Position numbers and translations under genes: made by a program. From Amia ocellicauda (Eukaryota; Chordata; Actinopteri; Amiiformes; Amiidae), in NCBI RefSeq assembly GCF_036373705.1, contig NC_089853.1, positions 29,905,568 through 29,969,567 of the forward strand: DNA of 64,000 nt, in the 5' to 3' direction. Within the stretch, counting starts at the first letter, position 1, and each line of letters begins with the position of its first letter. The notes beneath the pieces were generated by a model that was not told the DNA's origin, made no database searches, and worked only from the letters and a program-made list of their open reading frames with translations. Shown here piece by piece: positions 48,901-58,677 of this stretch.

Positions 48901-51333
48901 TGAGAATAATGTCTGCTATTTCTACTGGCATCAATTCGAATTTAAAGTGAGTTCCTCATTGAAAGTCATGAGGAAGACCTACATAGTAATTTCCCCGCAT
49001 CACTCTTACATGATCCAGGAAGAATAGAACAGTGCCATGAATTGTGTTACGCCACAGGTTATTATGGATGGCGAAGTGTAACCTAAATGCGATCAGAATG
49101 TCATGCATAGTTATTCACTGAATGTAATACAGTGAAAGGAAATGTTAACTTTACATACTTTTATGGACGATCTGCCGACCTGTTGATGAAAGTATTTTTC
49201 AACTGAATAAAGCATGTGCTTAAATCAGCAACCTTCTTATTTCTACCTCAGTTTGACAAAAAATTATTGCTTTAATAAACTTCAAAGTAAATTAACTTTA
49301 AACCCATTGGAGTTTCCTCTTATCAGACAGCCATTATTTAATTCATGTTTTTGCTCTGTGTGATGGGAAGCTTCAGAGAGTAATATCCTTTTAATTTATT
49401 GTGGCATTCTGCGAATTGTTTTTCCTGTGTTGACTGTGAACTTTCCCTCCCTGCAGTCTATGAAGAGATATCCCTGTCGGCAGTGTGAACGGTCTTTCAA
49501 TTCCACCACAAGTTTACGGCGACACATTCGCAATGATCATGATGGGAAGAAGAAAAGTTACACTTGCTGGTGAGTTTTTAAAGTTTCACAGTCAGTTATC
49601 ATTATACTGTTGTTCAAATTATTAATCATACTTGAGAAACCAGTTAGTCACAGAGTAGCATTGCTAAACACTTCTATAACTCTTATCCTGTGTATAAATG
49701 TCATCCCATTCATCGATTATCAGTATTTAAAGATGTAGTTACCGCTGACGTTTTTAGGATACTTAATGCGAGTGGTGCAAGTTTCACAGGATAAACTTTT
49801 GTTTTTAATAGTTTCATTAAGTTTCAGCTAATATATGTCAGTTACAGCTGATCCCAGACCAAAACATTATAAAACGTAGAGAAAGGGGGTTGATTGTTAA
49901 CGTTTTCTCGTTTAGTTTTTATAATCCTGAGATGTGTGATTCATACTAAGTTAATAGGTCGTATGAAGGGTTTCGTGCAGTTTGTTTAGATCAGCTTTGA
50001 GGTGCCTTTGCCAAAACTGCATAAAATGACATATTAACTTGGAACATATTCTAAAAAATAAATATTGTTCACACACTTCAAAATTGGCAAGTTTGGATAT
50101 TCTTTGGCAAGTTGTTTTTTGTGGAGTGAAAACTAACTTTTTTTTTTTAATTATTGTTTTGTTTACTTTTGTTGTTGTTTGCATAACTATTTTCATGCAT
50201 ACAAGTTCAAAATGTTACTACACTGTGACATATGTTGTTTAAAGTATGCTGATATTCTGTTTTGCTTCTCTTGTGTTGAAAGGTACTGCACAGATGAAAA
50301 GGTTACATTTACCAAACATTTCATGCTGAAGAACCACATCAGTCTGATGCATGGCATTAAAAACCCCGACTTCAGCCAGATGGCAAAAATAGCCCCTTCA
50401 GAGAACAGCAGTAAAAGTTCTACACAGGTAATCTAGCTTCATCACCCATTACTCCACACACACTGCACACAGGTTACAGTTTGAAGATATTAAGTCTGTC
50501 TGAGTGGTGTGCAGTATTGCAGTATAACTGTTTGCATGCTGTGTTTACTTTTGGTAACCCAAAATCATTTCACGTTGTTTTAAATGTTTTATAAATTTTT
50601 AACCGAGTAAGATTATTTATTTATTTATTTAAGAAGCATTTATTTTTCTTAATTGGTAGCTTGAATGCCTACCAATTGTGATTTTATTTTCAAAATCATT
50701 TCGCTTTTTCTTCCACATCTGCCTTATAGTCTACGAAGTTTGCATTGAAATGTTGCTCAAAAGACAAAACATTGATGAAACTGTCATACTGCACTGCAGG
50801 TGCCAGTGGCGAAAAGGTCAGCAGAGGACGCCCTTGCGGGAGGAGGGGAGAACGCTGTCCCTGAGGCCTCCCCTGCAAAGAGACTCAGACCGCAGTTCAG
50901 GTGCTCCAAGTGTGGCTTCTCCACGGAGGACAGCACGCAGTTCCAGGAGCACATTCCCCAGCACAAGACTGATGACGGCACGTTCCAGTGCCTGCGCTGC
51001 GGCCTGTGCTTCACCTCCCAGCTCTCGCTCAGCAGACACCTCTTTATCGTCCACAAGGTGAAGGAGCCGGACGAAGAAAAGGAGGTCGACGCAGAGGAGC
51101 AGGAGACAGACGAGGGCGAGCAAGAGGAAAGAGCAGAGCTGGGTGATAAAGAGACGGGAGATCCGGTGGCAGCCGTAGGGCCGATTAACACTAACTCAGC
51201 AGAGGAATCGTCAGGGCTGCAGTGTAACATCTGCAGCAAAGCCTTCGAGAATGAGCCGGAGTACGTCGCTCACGTGCGGACTCACGGGATGTCCTTCCTG
51301 AAGGCCAAGCAGAACGTAGGACCTGAACAATGA
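42985..51333 (+). CDS. znf592: zinc finger protein 592
   Basis: Chromatin-associated C2H2 zinc-finger protein; in mammals ZNF592 partners ZNF687 and ZMYND8. Eight coding exons, 42985-45327, 45787-45965, 46336-46509, 46899-47058, 47543-47827, 49457-49569, 50283-50427 and 50800-51333, join in frame with AG/GT sites into 1310 aa (human 1267). The start [19 protein letters not shown] is the invariant N-terminus. Upstream in-frame codons belong to the intron, so the ATG at 42985 is chosen over the earlier 42925. The first exon (781 codons) is disordered and Ser/Pro-rich, with [11 protein letters not shown] and [20 protein letters not shown]. Fingers begin near residue 631 ([19 protein letters not shown]) and continue through [51 protein letters not shown] and FRCSKCGFS. 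An acidic linker leads to a C-terminal finger, [21 protein letters not shown]. No frameshift or internal stop. Confidence 0.96.
47850..48340. other. intronic stretch of distinct composition, possible unclassified repeat
   Basis: Inside the 1.6-kb znf592 intron 47828-49456, this stretch is richer in C and CpG than its flanks (AACCAAAACAAAACCCAAAC, AAGTCGAGCGCTGATTGG, CCACCGGTCATTTCC, ACCTGACCGCC). The C/A-rich lists with CpGs look like an inserted element, such as an LTR or a non-autonomous transposon. I found no terminal repeats or ORF. Confidence 0.25.
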
Positions 51334-53260
51334 GGAAGATAAAAAAAATATATATTATAAAAAAATAAAATCATAAAAGCTGCTAATTTTGCCCATTTAA
51401 TGGGTAGACAAGGAACCTGTACATTTTGATGTATCTGAGCAGCTTTGAAATGTGGTACTTCAATTTAATTCCCTTTGCCATCAATTTACATTTTTTAAAT
51501 TTGCGTTCCTAAACTCTGAACAGGATGCAGCATGTCTCTGATTTACATCACTTTGACGTAATCTAGGAGAATTCCAGGTACCAACAATTTGAAACTTCAA
51601 TGAGTTTAACCAATATAAAGGAAAGAATTAATCATATGTCTGCTTAATAACATATATTTATATAGATACATATATATACACACACATAAATTGCTATATT
51701 ATATAAGTTGACTGAAAAGATTGCATTTGCTTTTTATATATGCCCTATTTTATGGACTTTTCACGTTTTCCATTTAGTGTCAAGCACATTTGTTGTGGAA
51801 CTCCATTCAACAAAAACGTGTGGTGCTTTATATATATATTTTTCGTCTAAAAGGAACATGGACTCAAGTCATTTCTCTGTCCTTTTAGTCTTATGTGGAG
51901 TTCTTTGACAGTAAGAGCAGTAACAACACTCGTTTCAGATAAAATATTAAAAATATATATTTTTTATTTTTTATTTGACAGTATCATAATTTGGGTTTTC
52001 ATACATCCCCAAATTTAAAACATTTATGCCTCACTAGCTAGATGTCATCAAATGAAATACATTTGAATGTCCATTCCATGCCAAATAAGCAAACAACACT
52101 CTGACATACCTTTTCTTTATTCAATGAGCCATTCTTATAACCAAAGTAGCACTTTCCTTGCAGGGTCATTGTATGTGGATTACAGGGGAGAACCCTCTTC
52201 TGTAATGAACATGTGTGTTACTTTTACATCAGAATGACAGCGGTTACTCTGAAATCTCTGTCCATGTGTTAAAACCTACAGTATCTTCTTCCAAATGCAA
52301 CTTTGAATTATAAATGCAAGGCAAATTAATGAGAATGTTTTGAGCACAGTTACCATCCTAGCTTTCCTACAGATGGTCACCCAGATGTTAGGTCCTATTA
52401 AAAACAATAATGTCCCTAACTGTATTTGGTTGTCTTGCTCTAAGAAACAATTGCATTCATTAATAAAGTCTTTTGTGCATTGGGGGGTGGAATCTAATCA
52501 GGTACATCCAAAAACAGATTGTTGACTTGACATTTTAAAGAAAGCAAATTATGCAGACTTAAGAAAACAAAAGAGGGGATTTCCATTCCTGTTAGTAAGG
52601 TAGATACACCTTTAAGGTATGATTGATGTTTGAATGCAGGAGAATGTGTATAATTGCTTGGTGAGTTTGTCATTTCTACCTTTACGAAGTGTTCTGGGTT
52701 GACTGTTGGATATGAGGTATTTTTGGGAGGTCATTTGACTGTACTGTATTATTGCATTTAAATGAAAAAAAAAAAATCTTTAAATATCTTATCTCCCATA
52801 TTAATCAATTTTATAAATTACTTTGGAGATTTATATTTATAGTCATATTGACTTTTTTTCATGTGAACTTTCTATTTAAGTGCTGTACTACCTTGTGCAT
52901 TTCTTTCCATATGTGTTTATAAAGTTTTGTTTTGTTCTGTTAGTTTCTTTTTCCTTAAAACCAAGATCCTCTTTACTGTTTACTGAAGAGTGGCTAATTT
53001 AAAATATTTATCTTAATGAACTGAGATTATGCTCTTTCCAATTCCAGTGTTTTTGATACAGCCTATACAGAGAAACATTTGTACTTTTTGATAATGTGTA
53101 CAGTAGCATAGAGGACCTTGTACAAGATAGTCTGTGTAGATAGCGAGTAGATTCACATGTCTATCAGGGATTTCTCCCAAGCCATCACATATCTATTTAA
53201 CCTGCGTTGGCCTCTGTGCCTTGCTGTTATGTTTACCTGCAAATAAAATACATATGTCAG
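51334..53260 (+). other. znf592 3' UTR
   Basis: AT-rich, ORF-poor sequence after the znf592 stop. A poly(A) signal AATAAA at 53242-53247 is the best end, giving a 3' UTR of about 1.9 kb. An earlier AATAAA at about 51365 could be used as well. Confidence 0.5.
53242..53247 (+). promoter_or_regulatory. poly(A) signal candidate, znf592
   Basis: AATAAA followed by a T-rich stretch (TGTCAG...TGTTTTCCTTTT) as expected downstream of a cleavage site. No gene intervenes. Confidence 0.45.
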
Positions 53261-53469
53261 TAAATGTTTTCCTTTTACAAGTGATTCCATGATCTCAGAT
53301 TTCTATTTTTATATGTGCACTAATGAACAACATTATTTAAATACAATAGTCACTGTTAATCAATGGAATACAATCTGAGGTTTTGAGGAGAACTCCTCTA
53401 AGAGATGCTACAATTTTTCTCGAAAGGAACAGTACTAAACAATTTTGTGTGAGTGTATATACATATATA

Positions 53470-53547
53470 CAGCTCTGGAAAAAATTAAGAGACCACTTAA
53501 CATTGATATCTGAACTTGGAGTGGTCTCTTAATTTTTTCCAGAGCTG
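53470..53547. mobile_element. 78-bp palindromic Tc1/mariner-type MITE
   Basis: CAGCTCTGGAAAAAATTAAG, AGACCACT, a short loop, then AGTGGTCTCTTAATTTTTTCCAGAGCTG: the two arms are nearly perfect complements. TA flanks both sides (53468-53469 and 53548-53549). A minimal terminal-repeat-only derivative of a Tc1/mariner element common in fish. Confidence 0.85.
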
Positions 53548-53555
53548 TACATATA

Positions 53556-54373
53556 CACTGATCAGCCATAAAATTATGACCACTGACAGGTGAAGTGAAT
53601 AACACTGATAATATCATTATCATGGCACCTGTCAGTGGGTGGGATATATTAGGCAGCAAGTGAACATTTTGTCCTCAAAGTTGATGTGTTAGAAGCAAAA
53701 ATGGGCAAGCGTAAGGATCTGAGCGACTTTGACAAGGGCCACATTGTGATGGCTAGACGACTGGGTCAGAGCATCTCCAAAACTGCAGCTCTTGTGGGGT
53801 GTTCCTGCTGTGGTCAGTACTTATCAAAAGTGGTCCAAGGAAGGAAAAGCGCTGAACCGGTGACAGGGTCATGGGTGGCCAAGACTCATTGATGCACGTG
53901 GGAGCGAAGGCTGGCCCGTGTGGTCCGATCCAATAGACGAGCTACTGTAGCTCAAATTGCTGAAAAAGTTAATGCTGGTTCTGATAGAAAGGTGTCAGAA
54001 CACACAGTGCATCGCAGTTTGTTGCGTATGGGGCTGCGTAGCCACAGACCAGTCAGGGTGCCCATGCTGACACCTGTCCACCGCCGAAAGCGCCTACAAT
54101 GGGCACGTGAGCATCAGAACTGGACCACGGAGCAATGGAAGAAGGTGGCCTGGTCTGATGAATCATGAGTTCAAGGTGTTGACTTGGCCTCCAAATTCCC
54201 CAGATCTTAATCCAATCGAGCATCTGTGGGATGTGCTGGACAAACAAGTCCGATCCATGGAGGCCCCACCTTGTAACTTACAGGACTTAAAGGATCTGCT
54301 GCTAACGTCTTGGTGCCAGATACCACAGCACACAATATTAGGCAGGTGGTCATAATGTCATGGCTGATCGGTG
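53556..54373 (+). mobile_element. internally deleted Tc1-like transposon
   Basis: The ends CACTGATCAGCCATAAAATT (53556) and CATGGCTGATCGGTG (to 54373) are imperfect complements, flanked by TA on both sides. At 818 bp it is about half of a normal Tc1-like element. The coding part runs from the N-terminus (ATG at 53701) to WKKVAWSDES, then jumps directly to VLTWPPNSPDLNPIEHLWD, so the central catalytic stretch between the first Asp and the last acidic residue is deleted. Confidence 0.88.
53701..54355 (+). pseudogene. Tc1-like transposase, deleted and frameshifted
   Basis: [20 protein letters not shown], then [15 protein letters not shown] (helix-turn-helix), a frameshift near 53800-53890, RRATVAQIAEKVNAG, RSLLRMGLRSHRPVRVPML, REHQNWTTEQWKKVAWSDES (first catalytic Asp), then a junction to SPDLNPIEHLWDVLDKQVRS. 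The segment carrying the second Asp is missing, so it cannot encode active transposase. Confidence 0.85.
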
Positions 54374-54394
54374 TATATATATATATATATATAC

Positions 54395-54900
54395 GTATAC
54401 TCCTCACCATCGCCCTATATCAATCCCCTGCTGCATGAAGGCCTCATCAAGATTTTTACAGCTTGCCCTTTTCATGTCACACCTGCAAAATGTATGATTT
54501 CCTCTTCCCATCTTCTATGTGGTTGTCTTGTAGTTCTTTTTTTCATCTCTTGGGATTCATTTGTTAGCTTCCATTGTCCATCTTTGATCTGTTCTTGCAA
54601 TGTGTCCAGTCCATCGCCATTTAAAAAAATTCACTCAGTGATGTCACATTTTCATTTGTTCTCGGATACATTCTTTTTTTTTTTCTCTCGTTATCCTAAC
54701 CATACATCTTCCCGCTTGTTTGTGTTGTCTGCACTTTCTATATCATTCTTGCACTTAGTGACCAGTTACAGCCATAAGTGAGCACTGGTCGAAAGCTTTG
54801 ATCAAATACATATTTTCAGGCAAATATCTTTCAACAGGTTGTGGTTTCTTTGAAATACACTCCATACCATTTTCACTTATTTGATTTCTTCTATAATTAA
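54395..54900 (-). mobile_element. RTE-like LINE reverse transcriptase C-terminal fragment
   Basis: Minus-strand translation in shifting frames gives PVLTYGCNWSL (cf. VLTYGCETWSL), a block read as GHIARTDQRW-like, RRWEEEIIHFAG and a terminal EAFMQQGIDIGRW-like end. These are in the order expected for the C-terminus of RTE-type reverse transcriptases. Several frameshifts. It abuts a (TA)n run that follows the Tc1-like element. Confidence 0.6.
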
Positions 54901-55359
54901 TATCTCTCTGTGCTGAATCGCTAAAATGAGTAAAGCTACCATATTCGTATGCAAATAACCACAGATAACGTCGGTATTCATCACGTTAAGATTGTTGTTT
55001 TAGGCATAGCTGATGCAATACATATACTGCGTTCAAACATGTAATTTTCAAAGAAAATAACACATTTACTTATATATTTTAGTAGCTAGCTCATTATATG
55101 ATCATTTGTTTTAACGACTAGCAACGTTACTACATATTTGTGTGTGAATAGCCTAAATACTGTGTACCCACTGTGTAACAAGCAATCTTTACAAGCAGGA
55201 CAAACAACGTGTTTGAGTAAAAGATAATTTAATATTTATAGATGGTAATGATTTGTGTATTGGTAGTTGTACTTTCCTCTGTGGTTTATAGGACACCAAC
55301 AGACACGCATCCTCTGGCTTGTCAAGACCGCTTTTCTATTAAATAAAGTTTTGAGAAAA
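54901..55359. other. spacer upstream of sec11a
   Basis: AT-rich, no exon or repeat family recognised. The sec11a promoter motifs begin at its right edge. Confidence 0.4.
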
Positions 55360-55392
55360 GGGGCGGAGTTTCCGGTTCTGAAACACCGGAAG
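55360..55392 (+). promoter_or_regulatory. sec11a promoter motifs (GC box and ETS pair)
   Basis: GGGGCGG at 55360-55366 is a GC box. TTCCGG at 55370-55375 and CCGGAAG at 55386-55392 are facing ETS-type sites 10 bp apart. They lie 100-133 bp upstream of the sec11a ATG, the usual place for ETS sites in TATA-less housekeeping promoters. A pyrimidine-rich stretch (TATTTCTTCTACACTCTCGT) follows and may hold the transcription start. Confidence 0.5.
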
Positions 55393-55492
55393 GGACCGTG
55401 TATTTCTTCTACACTCTCGTCTCTTATACCTTTTATATCAAAGTATAGAATTTATAAAGTCTTCACAATAATAAGCATAGAGAGGCTGCAGT

Positions 55493-57962
55493 ATGTTATC
55501 TTTTGATTTCCTCGATGATGTGCGGCGGATGAATAAACGCCAGGTACGTTGAGAAATGGAGTCGGAAAGAGCTCTGCGCTTTGTAACACGTCGACTTAGC
55601 ATTGTGCTCAAATACTGTAACTTTATTAAACCAGATGGATGCAGATATTGGTTTTATGAATGTGCAAGTTTTGTATAAAGAGACCTACTTCAACTGCATG
55701 AATGAATCGAACCGTTGTATTGTATTTATTGTTGGTTTTTAATCCTGCATTTTCAAATTTGACTTACAATGTGAATCATGAATTTAGCCTAATTTAGCAA
55801 TATTGAATGTTCAGGGTATCTTGTAGGACTGACTCATATTTGTATTAATTATGACAGAGGTTGTGCAGAAGTTTATGTATTGATTGCATCCTTAAGGCTG
55901 AACACAATGTTTGACCTATTCTAGGTAGAAATCCGCCTTCCGTTTTGAATCTGTGCTCTGCAGACGTGTCCTTTGTGGGGGTTTTAAATTGCTTATTGAT
56001 ATATCAAATGTTTGTTGGTGTACATACTATACACCAGGAATGTGTTCATTATTAATGAGCACGTTTCAATTAAAACTATTAGAAATGCTGTCCAGCAAAG
56101 CGTACTTACAGAAAAGTGTAAGACCACATTTGTCCACTGCCATATGGATTGCACTGTGTTCATACTTTTGGTTTGCACTACGATTTCTTACACCAAGTAT
56201 ATTTTAATTCTAAATAATACACTCCAAATTAGATTATGTTCTTATTTATTAACAAATTAAAGTACAATCTAAAATGTGAATACTAAAATGAACTTTAGTA
56301 TGCATGGGACAGAAACGTTTTAATGTGAGTCTGACTAAACGTTTCATGTGTATGTGTATACATATGTGCACCTACTTTGACTTTGAACCCATTCTATGTA
56401 TATTGAAATTGACTCGGATCTTGTTTCCATTTTAACTTTCAGCTCTACTACCAGGTACTGAATTTTGGTATGATAGTTTCTTCAGCGTTGATGATCTGGA
56501 AAGGCTTAATGGTCGTGACGGGGAGTGAAAGTCCAATTGTGGTTGTGCTCAGGTAGGAGATTGACTGAAGCGGTGCCATTATATGTAGCAGGTGCATGTA
56601 CCCTTCAACTCTGATTTCACAGACTCCCAGTTAACACACTATTACAGTACAGAACTAGTCCCAGGACAAGGAGCTGAGTATAGCTGTTGCAGTGGGTGAG
56701 GAAGTCCATTTCAACTAAAATCTAATTTTAGGTTCTGCAGTATTTAGCAAATTACTACTGTCACCAGTTAACATCTTGGTGACTTGTCTAACTTGCATGA
56801 TGGTTTCAGTATTTACTGGATCTCAAACTGAGCCATGTTTGCTTGCAGCGGGAGTATGGAGCCAGCGTTCCACAGAGGAGACCTCCTGTTCCTGACCAAC
56901 AGAGTGGAAGACCCCATCAGAGTTGGTGAAATTGTGGTTTTCAGGATAGAGGGAAGAGAGATTCCAATAGTACACAGAGTTCTTAAAATACATGAGAAGT
57001 AAGTGGGATGTTTTCTTCATTTAATGTCATAGAACATAGAATGTGTAGTCTTATTAATTGCCTTCATTTTTGTTATGCCTGGCTATCAAATTCATTATTT
57101 TACTGAGGATAACAGATTTTTTCCATGGTGTTTCCTTATGATTTTAATCATCTCTATTATGTCCATATTTTTGTTTTTTGGAGGACAGTCATTCATGAGT
57201 TTCAGGGAAATGACTCCATGTTTGACTTGTAAATAGGGCTCTGTATTGTAAGTAAACCTGTATGAAAACCACTTAATTAAAACCTCTTTATATGACTAGT
57301 ATTCTACAGGTCTCTTCATATATTTTTCTTTCTTAAATATTAATATTGTTTTGTTTGTCCTGTTTTTTTCTCAGAGAAAATGGAGACATTAAGTTCTTGA
57401 CTAAAGGTGACAACAATGCAGTAGATGACAGAGGCTTATACAAGCAAGGGCAGCACTGGTTGGAGAAGAAGGATGTTGTAGGGAGAGCCAGAGGGTGAGT
57501 TGTTTGCAGCAGACCAGATTCATACAATAAGGGTTTATTTGCTAAAATAGCTTTCACACAAAAATAAAACTGAATCTGTAGCCAGAAGATAGTCCATTTA
57601 ACCATAACCATTAACAATCACTTATCTTGAGTTTCTCCAGTTGTTGGCCATTGTAACCCACTGCAATTTGATGCCAGACTAAGTCAGAAGTGGAATTTAA
57701 ATGTGAACTCAGGAGAATGTGTGGATAAAAACAGCTTTTCAATTTTTTTTTCACAGATTTGTGCCATACATTGGCATTGTTACAATTCTCATGAACGACT
57801 ACCCAAAATTCAAGGTAGGCATTTCAAGATTTCCTGTGAAACAGACAAAATGTTTCTCATAAATGATTGGGTTAGGTTTCTAATTGTTTCCCCCCCTCTT
57901 TCTGTTTTCAGTATGCAGTTTTATTCCTCTTGGGTCTCTTTGTCCTGGTGCACCGTGAGTGA
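55493..57962 (+). CDS. sec11a: SEC11 homolog A, signal peptidase catalytic subunit
   Basis: Catalytic serine protease subunit of the ER signal peptidase complex; it removes signal peptides from proteins entering the secretory pathway. Six exons, 55493-55543, 56443-56552, 56849-56998, 57375-57494, 57757-57814 and 57912-57962, join in frame with AG/GT sites to 179 aa, the same length as human SEC11A. The start is [17 protein letters not shown]. One membrane segment lies near residues 22-38 ([17 protein letters not shown]). The catalytic residues are visible: Ser56 in LSGSMEPAF, His96 in IPIVHRVLK, Asp122 in [11 protein letters not shown]. The C-terminus is a hydrophobic helix ending [11 protein letters not shown]11C is the paralogue alternative; the znf592/alpk3 neighbours and the N-terminal sequence favour SEC11A. 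It follows znf592 on the same strand and is convergent with the unidentified gene to its right. Confidence 0.97.
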
Positions 57963-58194
57963 GGATTCCCTGACATGAAGGAAACGACTGCCAGGCTTAT
58001 TACAGACGCATCACTCATGTAGAAAGAAAGGTTTTGTGTAATGTACAAGTTGAGTTTACCATTGGAAATCCTACAGTTGTACTTGGGGGTCAAAGACTAT
58101 TTTTCTACTTGGTCTTCCCCGGCAGTGGTGTGAAACCAAAGCCCCAAGATTAAACCATAATTGCTTTGTCATCCAGGGAAAAGACTGCTGTCTC

Positions 58195-58200
58195 AATAAA
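58195..58200 (+). promoter_or_regulatory. poly(A) signal, sec11a
   Basis: AATAAA 233 bp after the stop codon, followed by GATGTGCTCTGTAATTTTTA, a GT/T-rich downstream element. Confidence 0.65.
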
Positions 58201-58495
58201 GATGTGCTCTGTAATTTTTATGCATTTGCTGCCTCTTGCCAACTTCAATTGCATATATATTTTTTTTTAATATTTAAGGTTTTTTTAAGTTTGTTTTTTG
58301 TTAAATCACCATTTGGAAACTCTGCATCCTTCATGCCTTTTTTAGCTTTAAAAATACATCTTTAAACAAAACTAAAGCTGGGATTCCTGTACCTTCGGCA
58401 CCAATGCACAGGATCTGATCGTGCGGTTAAACCAACACTGAAGATGCAAGACGTTGTAGCTACAGATGACAATTTATCTGCATTTAGTGTTGGGT

Positions 58496-58512
58496 GGGGG
58501 GGGGGGGGGGGG
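58496..58512. repeat. G17 homopolymer
   Basis: Seventeen G in a row, preceded by TGGGT. It could form a G-quadruplex and is prone to length change and sequencing error. Confidence 0.85.
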
Positions 58513-58677
58513 ATATAATCCAATAAATGTAATGTCCCTAGGTTATCTGATGCCTAATTTGTAAAAGCTTGAATAAAACAATTTCCATCTTCTGCTGTGA
58601 ATCATAGCTATACCCCCTCCATCTTTCTTGTTGCTAAGAAACTGTTTAAAGAGGCTAGTTTTATTTTTTTCTTCTCC

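Larger units (their letters stand above)
57963..58677 (+). other. sec11a 3' UTR and convergent spacer
   Basis: It includes the sec11a poly(A) signal at 58195-58200, a G17 run at 58496-58512 and further AATAAA hexamers at about 58521 and 58572. The minus-strand gene to the right must also end its transcript here. Confidence 0.5.

Noticed and set aside
54371..54781. 136-aa plus-strand ORF rich in Ser/Phe
   Set aside because: It is the antisense of an RTE-like LINE fragment; the minus strand carries the recognisable reverse transcriptase motifs.
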